Source of the DNA: Allobosea sp.
Lineage (GTDB): Bacteria > Pseudomonadota > Alphaproteobacteria > Rhizobiales > Beijerinckiaceae
Length of the DNA: 64,000 bases
Direction: 5' to 3'
Assembly: GCA_024231975.1 (NCBI GenBank)
Contig: JAAEQB010000034.1
Coordinates: 1-64,000, forward strand
Within the stretch, counting starts at the first letter, position 1. Each line of letters begins with the position of its first letter. The position numbers and the translations under genes were made by a program. The notes beneath the pieces were generated by a model. It was not told the DNA's origin, did not search any database, and saw nothing but the letters and a program-made list of their open reading frames with translations. Below are positions 25,542 to 33,638 of this stretch, in pieces.

Positions 25542-26426
25542 TCAATGCGAGGGCTGCTCGACCTCCGGCAGCATCTTCAGCACAGCGATCGCGTCGAGCT
25601 CGCTATCGCCCTGCGCGACCAGCATCCGGTAGAGCATCAAAGCCTGGGCGACCATCGGCATGGCCAGATGCTGCTCGCGCCCGGCCTCCATCAGCATCTC
25701 CAGATCCTTCAGCACCTGCCGGGCATAGCCCTTCGGCGCGAAATCGCGCGCGACCATGCGCGGCATCATCGCCTGCAGCACCGCCGAGTTGCCGAGGCCG
25801 GGCGCCAGCGCCGCCGGGATCTTGTCGGCATCGACGCCATAGGCCTCCGCCAGCCGCAGCGATTCCGCTACGACAACGTAATTGGTCAGGCACAGCGCCT
25901 GGTTGACCAGTTTGGTCGCCTGGCCGGCGCCGACCGCGCCCATATGGGTGAAGAGGCCAAGACTCTCGACCAATGGTCGCACTGCCGCGATCGCCTCCCG
26001 CGCACCGCCAGCCATGATCGCGAGCTTGCCGGCTTCGGCTGCCGGCGGGCCGCCTGAGACGGGCGCGTCGATGAAGCCGATGCCGGCTTCCGCCAGCGCC
26101 GCCGCGAGCGCCTTGGTCACGGCGATCTCGGTGGTCGAGAAGTCGATGACGATGGCGCCGGACTTCAGCTTGGCAGAGAGGATGCCGGCTTCGCCGCTGA
26201 TCACCGCCTGCACCGCCTTGGTGGTGGTCACGGCGATGCAGACGGGATTGGCGCGCTCGGCCACTTCGGCCGGGGAGGCGGCAAGCGCGACGCCGAGCGC
26301 TTCGGCTTCCGCCCGCCGGTCCGGGTCGAGATCGTAGCCGACCACGCTGCGGCCGGTCGCGATCAGGCGCTTGCAGAAGCCAGCGCCCATTAGCCCAAGA
26401 CCGATGAAGCCGATCGTCTCGCTCAT
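25542..26426 (-). CDS. 3-hydroxyisobutyrate-dehydrogenase-family oxidoreductase
   Basis: 294 residues. NAD-binding motif GFIGLGLMGAGFCKRL, substrate loop DAPVSGGPPAAEAGKLAIMAGG, and catalytic Lys in VGAGQATKLVNQ. The family oxidises or reduces beta-hydroxy acids and semialdehydes such as tartronate semialdehyde, threonate and sulfolactaldehyde. Its ATG overlaps the crotonase stop (ATGA), placing it last in a CoA-transferase/crotonase/dehydrogenase unit. It could handle the hydroxy-acid product released from CoA chemistry. Exact substrate unknown. Confidence 0.9.
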   Translation of the reverse strand: MSETIGFIGLGLMGAGFCKRLIATGRSVVGYDLDPDRRAEAEALGVALAASPAEVAERANPVCIAVTTTKAVQAVISGEAGILSAKLKSGAIVIDFSTTEIAVTKALAAALAEAGIGFIDAPVSGGPPAAEAGKLAIMAGGAREAIAAVRPLVESLGLFTHMGAVGAGQATKLVNQALCLTNYVVVAESLRLAEAYGVDADKIPAALAPGLGNSAVLQAMMPRMVARDFAPKGYARQVLKDLEMLMEAGREQHLAMPMVAQALMLYRMLVAQGDSELDAIAVLKMLPEVEQPSH

Positions 26427-27205
26427 TTGCCCTGCCAGTGCGGCGTGCGCTTGCCGAGGAAGGCTTCCATGCCCTCGCGGAAATCGGCGCTGGTGTAGCA
26501 GAGGGTGACGAGGTCATCGCCGTCGACATCGGCGCTCGCCGCCGCCGTGAGCCGGCGCAGCGCTTCCTTGGTGGCGCGCATGGTCAGCGGCGCATGGCCG
26601 CGGATCGTCTGCGCCAGCTCCTTCACCCGCGCGGTCAGCGCCGCATGGTCGGCGACGAGTTCGTTGTAGAGGCCGATGCGCTGGCCTTCCTCGGCCTCGA
26701 CCAGCCTTGCGGTGAAGATGATGTCCTTGACGCGGGCCGGGCCGAGCAGGCTGGCGAGGCGGGCATAGTTCGCCATCGACAGGCAGTTGCCGAGCGTGCG
26801 CGCCACCGGGAAGCCGAAGCGGGCCGATTGCGTCGCGATCCGGAGGTCGCAGGCGCAGGCGATCGCCGCGCCGCCGCCAGTGACCGCGCCGGCGATCGCC
26901 GCGATCGTCGGCACCGGGCAGCTCTCGATCGTGGTGATCACCCGCTCGATCCGGTTCTCATAGGCGAGGGCGTCCTCCGCCGTCTTGAATTCGCGGAACT
27001 GGGAGATGTCGGTGCCGGCGGCGAAAGCCTTTTCGCCGGCGCCGGTGACGACGAACACCTTCGGCGCGCCGTGCTTGTCGGGGTTGCCGAGGATCTCGGC
27101 CAGTCCCTCATACATGGCGAAGGTCAGGGCATTGCGCGCCTGCGGCCGGTTGAGCGTGACCGTGCCGACGCCATCGGCGACGTCGTAGAGAATCTCGTCG
27201 TTCAT
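26423..27205 (-). CDS. crotonase-family protein (enoyl-CoA hydratase-like)
   Basis: 260 residues from the ATG at 27205. Crotonase fold with the oxyanion-hole stretches EKAFAAGTDISQF and AIAGAVTGGGAAIACACDLRIAT. At the two positions where hydratases carry catalytic Glu (FGQPE… and …AMEMVLTG in rat ECH), this protein reads FGFPV and VKDIIFTA: Val in the first, Asp in the second. Simple hydration of an enoyl-CoA is therefore doubtful; isomerase, decarboxylase, lyase or thioesterase chemistry is possible. Cotranscribed with the CoA-transferase 10 bases upstream. Confidence 0.87.
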   Translation of the reverse strand: MNDEILYDVADGVGTVTLNRPQARNALTFAMYEGLAEILGNPDKHGAPKVFVVTGAGEKAFAAGTDISQFREFKTAEDALAYENRIERVITTIESCPVPTIAAIAGAVTGGGAAIACACDLRIATQSARFGFPVARTLGNCLSMANYARLASLLGPARVKDIIFTARLVEAEEGQRIGLYNELVADHAALTARVKELAQTIRGHAPLTMRATKEALRRLTAAASADVDGDDLVTLCYTSADFREGMEAFLGKRTPHWQGK

Positions 27206-27215
27206 CGGATGCCTT

Positions 27216-28409
27216 TCAGATCGCGCCTTCGGCCTTGAGGCCGGCGATGGCCGCCTCGTCGAAGCCGAGCTCGGTGAGGATTTCGAGGTTGTGGTCGCCG
27301 GCGTCCGGCGTCGGCGTCGCGATGCTGGATGGCGTCCGCGACAGGCTGACGGGCTGGCCGACGACGCGGATGTCGCCGATCGCGGGGTGATTGACCGGCT
27401 GCGCGATGCCGAGATGCTGCACCTGCGGATCGTCGAAGACGGCATCGACCGAATAGATCGGCCCGGCCGGTACCGAGGCCTTTTCGCAGGCGTCGAGCCA
27501 GTAGGCGCTGTCCTGCGTCGACATGATCTCTTCGATCAGCAGGCGCAGTTCCGGACGTGCCGCGAAGCGCTTCTCCACGCTGTCATAGCGCGGATCGGTC
27601 GCAAGCTCCGGCCGGTCGAGCGCGCCGCAGAAGGAGCGCCAATGGCCTTCGGCGCCGACGCCGAGATTGATATGGCCGTCGCGGGTCGCGTAGACGCCCA
27701 TCGGCGTCGCATAGGGATGGTCGTTGCCGGCCTGCGGCGGCACCTTGCCTTCGACCAGATAGCGCGCGACCTGGAAGTCCATCATGCCGATCTGGGCTTC
27801 CAGCAGCGAGGTCTGCACCCATTGCCCCTTGCCGGAGACGGCGCGCTCCTGCAGCGCGACCAGCGCGCCGATCGCGCCATAGAGTCCGGCGGCGGAATCG
27901 GCGACGGCGATGCCGGCGCGCACCGGTCCCTGGCCGGGCAGGCCGGTCACCGACATCATCCCGCCCATGCCCTGGGCGATCTGGTCGAAGCCGGCGCGCA
28001 GGCGATAGGGCCCGCTCTGGCCGAAGCCCGAGATCGAGACCAGGATCAGGCGCGGGTTGAGTGCATGCAGCGTCTCGAAATCGAGGCCGAGCCGCTCCTT
28101 CACATCGGGGCGGAAGTTCTCGACCAGGAGGTCTGCGTCGGCGATCAGCTTGCGCAGGACCGCCTTGCCGGACTCGGTCTTCAGGTTGAGCGTCAGCGAG
28201 CGCTTGTTCCGGTGCAGGTTCTGCATGTCGTAGCCGTGACGCGGCCCGCTCATGTTCTCATTCGGGTCGAGCCCCGGCGGGCTTTCGATCTTGATCACGT
28301 CGGCACCGAAATCGGCGAAGATGCGGGCGCAGGTCGGCCCGGCGCGCACGCGCGTCAGGTCGAGCACGCGCAAGCGTTCGAGGGCAGTGGACGGCGTCGG
28401 GCGGGGCAT
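27216..28409 (-). CDS. class III CoA-transferase (CaiB/BaiF)
   Basis: 397 residues. Family III motifs: LRVLDLTRVRAGPTCARIFADFGADVIKIE, the Arg/Asn-rich SLTLNLKTESGKAVLRKLIADADLLVENFRPDV, and the catalytic Asp171 in IAVADSAAGLYGAIGAL. It moves CoA from a donor such as succinyl-CoA to a carboxylic acid. First gene of the unit that contains the crotonase and HIBADH, with operator site 3 71 bases upstream. Its presence means the pathway passes through a CoA thioester. Confidence 0.92.
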   Translation of the reverse strand: MPRPTPSTALERLRVLDLTRVRAGPTCARIFADFGADVIKIESPPGLDPNENMSGPRHGYDMQNLHRNKRSLTLNLKTESGKAVLRKLIADADLLVENFRPDVKERLGLDFETLHALNPRLILVSISGFGQSGPYRLRAGFDQIAQGMGGMMSVTGLPGQGPVRAGIAVADSAAGLYGAIGALVALQERAVSGKGQWVQTSLLEAQIGMMDFQVARYLVEGKVPPQAGNDHPYATPMGVYATRDGHINLGVGAEGHWRSFCGALDRPELATDPRYDSVEKRFAARPELRLLIEEIMSTQDSAYWLDACEKASVPAGPIYSVDAVFDDPQVQHLGIAQPVNHPAIGDIRVVGQPVSLSRTPSSIATPTPDAGDHNLEILTELGFDEAAIAGLKAEGAI

Positions 28410-28479
28410 GATGATCCGAAGGGGTGACTGAGGGCGCCGACTATCCCGTCATCATTCCGAGGCGTCAATCTTTGATGGC

Positions 28480-28495
28480 ATCTTGCATGCAAGAT
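28480..28495. promoter_or_regulatory. GntR-type operator, site 3
   Basis: ATCTTGCATGCAAGAT, a perfect 16-base palindrome between the divergent CoA-transferase and ApnO-like genes. Core CTTGCATGCAAG differs by one base per half from site 2. Confidence 0.75.
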
Positions 28496-28631
28496 TGGCA
28501 AGCACCCCATGCGTCAGCCGGACAACGGGGGGTGGCAAGTCGCGGAACACGGGCGTTGACGTCCGGCAGAAAGCCTTGCGAGCTTGGCAGGGCAGCGTCG
28601 GCAACGGGCGCGTCGACTATGGAGGACAACG

Positions 28632-29459
28632 ATGACGGTGGTCGCACTGTTCGGTGCCGGCGGCAAGATGGGCATGCGGCTCAGCCGCAATCTCGCGCGT
28701 TCGCACTTCGAGACGCGCCATGTCGAGATCAGCCCGGCCGGCCAGGACCGCATCCGCGAAGCCTTCGGAGCGGCGTGCATTGAGCCGGATGCCGCGATCG
28801 CCGGCGCAGACGTGGTGATCCTCGCGGTGCCGGACACTGCGGTGGGCGCGGTGGCCGCCGGCCTCGTGCCGAAGCTGACGGCCGGGACGATCGTCGTCAT
28901 CCTCGATGCTGCCGCGCCCCATGCCGGCCATCTGCCTGAGCGTGCCGACATCACCTATTTCGTCACCCATCCCTGCCACCCGCCGATCTTCAACGACGAG
29001 ACCGAGGAGGCGGCGCGGGCCGACCATTTCGGCGGCATTGCCGCCAAGCAGCACATCGTCAACGCGCTGATGCAGGGACCGGAGGCCCATTACGCCGTTG
29101 GCGAGGAGGTGGCGCGGGCGATCTGGGCGCCGGTGATGCGCTCGCATCGCGTCACCGTCGAGCAGATGGCGATCCTCGAGCCCGGCCTGTCGGAAACCGT
29201 TTGCGCCACATTGCTCGACGCGATGCGCGAGGGGATGGAGGAGGCGATTGCCCGCGGCGTGCCGCGCGAGGCGGCGCGCGACTTCCTGCTCGGCCATATG
29301 AACATCCTGGCGGCGGTCACCTTCGGCGAAGTCCAGGGCGTGTTCTCCGACGCCTGCAACAAGGCGATCGTCTTCGGCAAGGAGACGATCCTCCGGCCGG
29401 ATTGGAAGCGCCTGTTCGAGCCGCAGGAAATCGCCGACAGTGTCCGGCGTATCACGTGA
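28632..29459 (+). CDS. PGDH_C/ApnO-like dehydrogenase
   Basis: 275 residues from the ATG at 28632 with a perfect GGAGGA RBS; an earlier in-frame ATG at 28584 has none. Rossmann start VVALFGAGGKMGMRLSRNL, ADVVILAVPDTAVG, then FVTHPCHPPIFNDET and RSHRVTVEQMAILEPGLSETV. These features recall D-apionate oxidoisomerase (ApnO) and the phosphogluconate-dehydrogenase C-terminal-domain family. The other apionate genes (OiaX, OiaC, OiaK, OiaT types) are absent, so a related branched or keto acid is as likely. Divergent from the CoA-transferase unit and probably under the same GntR control. Confidence 0.8.
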   Translation: MTVVALFGAGGKMGMRLSRNLARSHFETRHVEISPAGQDRIREAFGAACIEPDAAIAGADVVILAVPDTAVGAVAAGLVPKLTAGTIVVILDAAAPHAGHLPERADITYFVTHPCHPPIFNDETEEAARADHFGGIAAKQHIVNALMQGPEAHYAVGEEVARAIWAPVMRSHRVTVEQMAILEPGLSETVCATLLDAMREGMEEAIARGVPREAARDFLLGHMNILAAVTFGEVQGVFSDACNKAIVFGKETILRPDWKRLFEPQEIADSVRRIT

Positions 29460-29483
29460 CAATTGCGACATTTCTCAATTCTA

Positions 29484-29588
29484 GTCGTCCCGGGCGACCG
29501 CAGGGAGACCCGGGATCCATGCCTGAACCATTCCAATTCAGGCTCAGGCATGGATCCCGGCTCTCCGCTGCGCTTCGGCCGGGATGAC
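29484..29588. repeat. palindromic intergenic repeat, family 2, copy B
   Basis: About 105 bases, GTCGTCCCGG at the left pairing with CCGGGATGAC at the right, with nested CCCGGGATCCATGCCTGA / TCAGGCATGGATCCCGG. Same family as 9741-9850. It follows the ApnO-like gene. Confidence 0.88.
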
Positions 29589-29655
29589 TCGGATTGGTGA
29601 GAACGGCTATCAAGAACCGCCAGCTGGTGCTTGCCGCTCGGCGAAGGAGATTGCG

Positions 29656-30288
29656 ATGACGCTTGCCGAGAAGCCGGGCACGACGGTCGACGATGCAGCC
29701 CAGCTGCGCGCCATCGTCGGCGAAGAGTCCCTGGTCGTGCAGAAGAAGGTGCTCGACCGGCTCGACAGGTTCTGCCGCGATTTCATCGCGCTCTCGCCCT
29801 TTCTCGTGCTGGCCAGCGCCGACCGTGAGGGCGGGGTGGATGCCAGCCCGCGCGGCGACGGGCCGGGCTTTGTCGAGGTCCTCGACGAGCGGACGCTGCT
29901 GATTCCCGACCGGCGCGGCAACAACCGGATCGATTCCTTCCGCAATGTGTTGAGCGCACCGGGCGTCGGCCTTGTCTTCTTCGTGCCGGGGATCACCGAG
30001 ACGCTGCGCGTCAACGGACGGGCGCGGATGACCACGGACGCCGCGCTGCTGGAGCCCATGGCGATGCAGGAGAAGGCGCCGAAGCTCGGCCTGATCGTCG
30101 AGGTCGATGAAGCCTATTTCCATTGCGGCAAGGCGCTGCTCCGCTCGAAGCTCTGGGCACAGGAGTCGCAGGTCGAGCGCTCGAGCTTCCCGACGCTCGG
30201 CCGCATCGTCGCCGAGCAGACCAGGGCGGTTGACGCCGCCGAGGCCGACGCCAATCTGGAAGAGGCCTACCGCTCGCGGCTCTATTGA
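29656..30288 (+). CDS. pyridoxamine 5'-phosphate oxidase family protein
   Basis: 210 residues from the ATG at 29656 with GAAGGAGA upstream; the longer frame from 29584 begins inside a repeat. Split-barrel FMN-binding fold with FIALSPFLVLASADREGGVDASPRGDGPGFVEVLDERTLLIPDRRGNNRIDSFRNVL and a C-terminal part with HCGKALLRSKLW. This is the MSMEG_1061-like subgroup, of unknown substrate, not the PdxH biosynthetic enzyme. It precedes the molybdate locus by 27 bases. Confidence 0.85.
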   Translation: MTLAEKPGTTVDDAAQLRAIVGEESLVVQKKVLDRLDRFCRDFIALSPFLVLASADREGGVDASPRGDGPGFVEVLDERTLLIPDRRGNNRIDSFRNVLSAPGVGLVFFVPGITETLRVNGRARMTTDAALLEPMAMQEKAPKLGLIVEVDEAYFHCGKALLRSKLWAQESQVERSSFPTLGRIVAEQTRAVDAAEADANLEEAYRSRLY

Positions 30289-30314
30289 GCGCGCGCGGCC
30301 GCGGAGAGCTGGGC

Positions 30315-30713
30315 ATGTCGAAGGCTGACCAGTCCTTGCCGGCAACGCGCTTCAGCTTCCGGCTCGACTTCACGCCGGGCGGGCGCCTCGGCCCCGGCAA
30401 GGTGCAATTGCTGGAGGCGATCGGCGAGACCGGCTCGATCTCCGCTGCCGGCCGCTCGATGAAGATGTCCTATCGCCGCGCCTGGCTGCTGGTCGACGAT
30501 CTCAACCGCATCTTCCGCATGCCGCTGGTCGAGGCGCAGCCCGGCGGGGCCAAGGGCGGCGGCGCCCATCTGACGGCGCTCGGCCGCGAGATCGTCGCCA
30601 ATTATCGCGCGATCGAAGCGAAGGCGCTGGAAGCGGGAGCGGCGGAGATCGCGGCCTTGCGTGCGGCTGTTTCGCCGACGGCGCCGGTGCGTGATCCCGG
30701 CGAGAAGGCCTGA
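30315..30713 (+). CDS. ModE-type HTH regulator lacking the molbindin domain
   Basis: 132 residues. Only the LysR-like ModE winged helix is present (GPGKVQLLEAIGETGSISAAGRSMKMSYRRAWLLVDDLNRIFRMPLVEAQPGGAKGGGAHLTALGREI). E. coli ModE is about 260 residues, with two molybdate-binding Mop/TOBE domains that are missing here. It converges on modC 4 bases away. A near-canonical ModE box lies before modA (33334-33357), which supports control of molybdate uptake. Molybdate sensing may depend on another protein, perhaps the separate Mop-like gene at 33424. Confidence 0.88.
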   Translation: MSKADQSLPATRFSFRLDFTPGGRLGPGKVQLLEAIGETGSISAAGRSMKMSYRRAWLLVDDLNRIFRMPLVEAQPGGAKGGGAHLTALGREIVANYRAIEAKALEAGAAEIAALRAAVSPTAPVRDPGEKA

Positions 30714-30717
30714 GCCC

Positions 30718-31809
30718 TCACGGCGTATCGATCGAGACGCTCTTGATCACCGCATAGACCGGGCTGCCGGGCGCCAGCCGCAATTGCTCGGCCGATTTGA
30801 CGGTGAGACGGGCGAGCAGGCCGGCGCCGTTGCAGTCGAGCCCGACTTCAAGCGCTCCGCCATCGCCATGCCGGGCGCCGAGTGCCGAGACCTGTGCCGG
30901 CAGGACGTTGAGGGCGCTGATCCCGTCGAGCGGCTTCAGGCTGAGCATTACGTCGCTGGCGAGGATGCGTACGCGCAGGGCGGTTCCTTGCGGCACGTTG
31001 CGCCGGGCGATCTGCAAGGGCCCGGCTGCAGTCTCCAGCACCGTCAGGCCGTGCTCTGGCTCGTGGCGCAGCACGCGCGCTTCCAGGATCGCGCCGGCTT
31101 CCGCCGAGGCGGAGAGGATCGGCACGTCGGGGCGGGACATCAATTCGGCGGTCGGCCCGCTCATCGAGACCTTGCCCTGGTCGAGGATGACGAGATGCGT
31201 CGCCAGCCGCGCCACCTCGGCGATCGAATGCGAGACATAGACGATCGGGATGCCGAAGCCGTCTCGCAGGCGCTCGATGTAAGGCAGGATTTCGGCCTTG
31301 CGCTCTTCGTCGAGCGAGGCGAGCGGCTCGTCCATCAGGAGGAGCCGCGGCTTGGCCAGCAGGGCGCGGCCGATCGCGACGCGCTGCTTCTCGCCGCCGG
31401 AGAGTGCGCCCGGCTGCCTTTGCAGGAGATGGCCGATGCCGAGCAGGTCGAGCACGTCGTCGAGCTTGCTGCCGCCATCCTCGGCCTTCGGCGCGAACCA
31501 GCGGCCATAGAGCAAGTTCTGCCGCACAGAGAGATGCGGGAAGAGCCGCGCTTCCTGGAAGACATAGCCGATCCGGCGCTTGTGCTTGGGCACGAAGACG
31601 CCGGCGGCGCTGTCGACCATCACCCGCCCATCGATGACGACACGGCCGGCTTCAGGCCGGATCAGGCCGGAGATGACGTTGACCAGCGAGGTTTTGCCCG
31701 AGCCGGAGCGGCCGAACAGCGCCGTCAGCCGCCCGTCCGAAGCGAATTCGGCATCGAGCGCAAAGGCGCCCAGTCGGTGCGCCACGGACACTTCGATGAC
31801 CGCGCTCAT
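30718..31809 (-). CDS. modC: molybdate ABC transporter ATP-binding protein
   Basis: 363 residues from the ATG at 31809, overlapping the modB stop (ATGA). Walker A GRSGSGKTSL, Q-loop YVFQEARLFPHLSV, signature LSGGEKQRVAIGRALL, Walker B LLLMDEPLASLDEE, H-loop YVSHSIAEV, then a C-terminal TOBE/Mop-type domain (about 295-360). It energises the ModAB importer. The length and the C-terminal TOBE domain are typical of ModC. Confidence 0.96.
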   Translation of the reverse strand: MSAVIEVSVAHRLGAFALDAEFASDGRLTALFGRSGSGKTSLVNVISGLIRPEAGRVVIDGRVMVDSAAGVFVPKHKRRIGYVFQEARLFPHLSVRQNLLYGRWFAPKAEDGGSKLDDVLDLLGIGHLLQRQPGALSGGEKQRVAIGRALLAKPRLLLMDEPLASLDEERKAEILPYIERLRDGFGIPIVYVSHSIAEVARLATHLVILDQGKVSMSGPTAELMSRPDVPILSASAEAGAILEARVLRHEPEHGLTVLETAAGPLQIARRNVPQGTALRVRILASDVMLSLKPLDGISALNVLPAQVSALGARHGDGGALEVGLDCNGAGLLARLTVKSAEQLRLAPGSPVYAVIKSVSIDTP

Positions 31810-32504
31810 TCGACGGCGATCCGCCGGCCGACCAGCCGCGCCATGAATTCCGAGGCGAACAGGGCCGCGACCGAGATCGCGATCGAGATCAGGGTCAGCC
31901 GCATCGCGCCGGCATCGCCGTTCGGCACCTGGGTGAAGGTGTAGATCGCCGAGGGCAGGGTCTGCGTCTCGCCGGGAATGTTGGAGACGAAGGTGATGGT
32001 CGCGCCGAACTCGCCCATCGCCTTGGCGAAGCACAGGATCATGCCGGCGAGGATGCCGGGCAAGGCGAGCGGCAGCGTCACCGTCAGGAACACCCAGAAC
32101 GGCCCGGCGCCGAGCGTGCCCGCCGCATCCTCGAGCTTGCGGTCGATCGCCTCGATCGAGAGCCGGATCGCCCGGACCATCAGCGGAAAGCCCATTACGG
32201 CGCAGGCGAGTGCCGCCCCTGTCCAGCGAAACGACAGGACGATGCCGAACCAGTCATAAAGGAACTGGCCGATCGGCCCGCGCCGGCCGAAGCCGATCAA
32301 GAGCAGATAACCGGTGACGACTGGCGGCAGGATCAGCGGCAGATGGATGACGGCGTCGAGCAGCGACTTGCCCCAGAAGCGCCCGCGCGCCAGCAGCCAG
32401 GCAATGGCGAGCCCCAAAGGGAGGCTCGCCAGCATGGCTGTGGTGGCGACGACCAGGCTGAGGCGGACGGCCGTCCACTCCTCCGGCGTCAGCCAGTCGC
32501 TCAC
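31806..32504 (-). CDS. modB: molybdate ABC transporter permease
   Basis: 232 residues from a GTG start overlapping the modA stop (GTGA). Five to six TM helices; ModB motifs HLPLILPPVVTGYLLL, EAIDRKLEDAAGTLGAGPFWVFLTVTLPLALPGI (ATPase-docking loop) and AMGEFGATITFVSNIPGETQTL. Forms the inner-membrane channel of the molybdate importer. Confidence 0.96.
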   Translation of the reverse strand: MSDWLTPEEWTAVRLSLVVATTAMLASLPLGLAIAWLLARGRFWGKSLLDAVIHLPLILPPVVTGYLLLIGFGRRGPIGQFLYDWFGIVLSFRWTGAALACAVMGFPLMVRAIRLSIEAIDRKLEDAAGTLGAGPFWVFLTVTLPLALPGILAGMILCFAKAMGEFGATITFVSNIPGETQTLPSAIYTFTQVPNGDAGAMRLTLISIAISVAALFASEFMARLVGRRIAVE

Positions 32505-33307
32505 GAAGAGGAGGCTGGTTTGTTCAGGACCGTGAAGCCCTGCTTCTCGAAGCTGGCCTTGGCGCCGTTGCCGCGCAGATAGGTCAGAAAGGCCTGCGCG
32601 TCGGGGTTGGCGGAATCCTTGGTGATGGCGACCGGATAGATGATCGGCGGGTGCGTATCCTCCGGGAAGGTCGCGATCACCTTGACCTTCGGGTCGGCGG
32701 CGGCGTCGGTGGTGTAGACGATGCCGAGCGGCGCCTCGCCGCGCGAGACCAGCAGCAGCGCGGCGCGGACATTGTCGCTCTGCGCGATCTTGTCCTTGAC
32801 CTTGTCCCAGCCGCCGAGCTTCTCCAGCGCCGCCTTGCCGTATTTGCCGGCCGGCACCGAATCGACATTGCCCATGGCGAGCCGGCCCTGGCCGAGTGCC
32901 GCGGAGAGGTCGACGCCCGGCCCCAGCGTCGCCGTGGTCTTGGCATCGGCGGGCGCGATCAGCGCGATCCGGTTGGCGAGCAGGCTGACGCGGCTCTCGT
33001 TGACGATCAGGTTCTTCTGCTGCGCGTAGTCCATCCAGTCGAGATCGGCCGAAAGGAAGAGATCGGCCGGCGCGCCGCTTTCGAGTTGCTTCGCCAGCGC
33101 ATTGCTCGCCGCATAGGAGATCTTCGGCGCCGGCTTGCCGCTTTCCTTGACCCAGTTGGCCGCGGCCTCGTCGAGCGCGTTCTTCAGGCTCGCGGCGGCG
33201 AAGACCACCAGCTCCTTGCTCTGGGCGAAGGCCGGGCCGGTGAGGGAGGCGGCACCGATCAGCAGTGCGGCAGTGAAGCCCAGGACGGTTCGGCGGTTCG
33301 ATGGCAT
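32501..33307 (-). CDS. modA: molybdate-binding periplasmic protein
   Basis: 268 residues from the ATG at 33307. Signal peptide (TVLGFTAALLIGAASLTGPAFAQS) then ModA fold: LVVFAAASLKNALDEAAANW, SYAASNALAKQLESGAPADLFLSADLDWMDYAQ, and GNVDSVPAGKYGKAALEKLG. Binds molybdate or tungstate. First gene of modABC, with the ModE box 27 bases upstream of its start. Confidence 0.96.
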   Translation of the reverse strand: MPSNRRTVLGFTAALLIGAASLTGPAFAQSKELVVFAAASLKNALDEAAANWVKESGKPAPKISYAASNALAKQLESGAPADLFLSADLDWMDYAQQKNLIVNESRVSLLANRIALIAPADAKTTATLGPGVDLSAALGQGRLAMGNVDSVPAGKYGKAALEKLGGWDKVKDKIAQSDNVRAALLLVSRGEAPLGIVYTTDAAADPKVKVIATFPEDTHPPIIYPVAITKDSANPDAQAFLTYLRGNGAKASFEKQGFTVLNKPASSS

Positions 33308-33333
33308 AAGGCGGTCCTCGCTGCAGTTGCTGT

Positions 33334-33357
33334 CGCTATGTGCGGCCGAATATAACG
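33334..33357 (-). promoter_or_regulatory. ModE operator
   Basis: On the minus strand the 24 bases begin CGTTATATTC and end CACATAGCG, around GGCCG. The E. coli modA operator, as recalled, begins CGTTATATTG and ends TACATAACG with the same spacing. It lies between modABC and the divergent mop gene, so molybdate-loaded ModE could repress both. Confidence 0.85.
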
Positions 33358-33423
33358 GCGAGCGACCAAAGGTCGAGTCCGGCAAGGGCCGGCTCGCAAG
33401 CTTGTCAGATCAAGGAGACCAGA

Positions 33424-33630
33424 ATGAAGATTTCCGCCCGCAACCAGCTCAAGGGCACCATCGTCGAGATCGTCAAGGGCGCCACCACCGCCCATGTGAA
33501 GCTCGATGTCGGCGGCGCCATCGTCACCTCGGCGATCACCAATGCCGCAGTCGATGAGCTCAAGCTCGCGGTCGGGCAGAAGGCCTATGCCGTGGTGAAG
33601 GCGTCCGACGTCATGATCGCGATCGACTGA
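33424..33630 (+). CDS. molybdenum-pterin-binding protein (Mop, single TOBE domain)
   Basis: 68 residues, one complete Mop/TOBE domain: KISARNQLKGTIVEIVKGATTAHVKLDVGGAIVTSAITNAAVDELKLAVGQKAYAVVKASDVMIAID. Such molbindins assemble as hexamers and store or buffer molybdate. ATG at 33424 follows AAGGAGACC. Divergent from modABC across the ModE box and 8 bases before the TrmO-like gene. Confidence 0.95.
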   Translation: MKISARNQLKGTIVEIVKGATTAHVKLDVGGAIVTSAITNAAVDELKLAVGQKAYAVVKASDVMIAID

Positions 33631-33638
33631 TCGCTGCG

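Noticed and set aside
18476..29459. Calling island 2 an apionate/apiose pathway
   Set aside because: Only one ApnO-like gene is present; the decarboxylase, transcarboxylase and kinase genes are absent.
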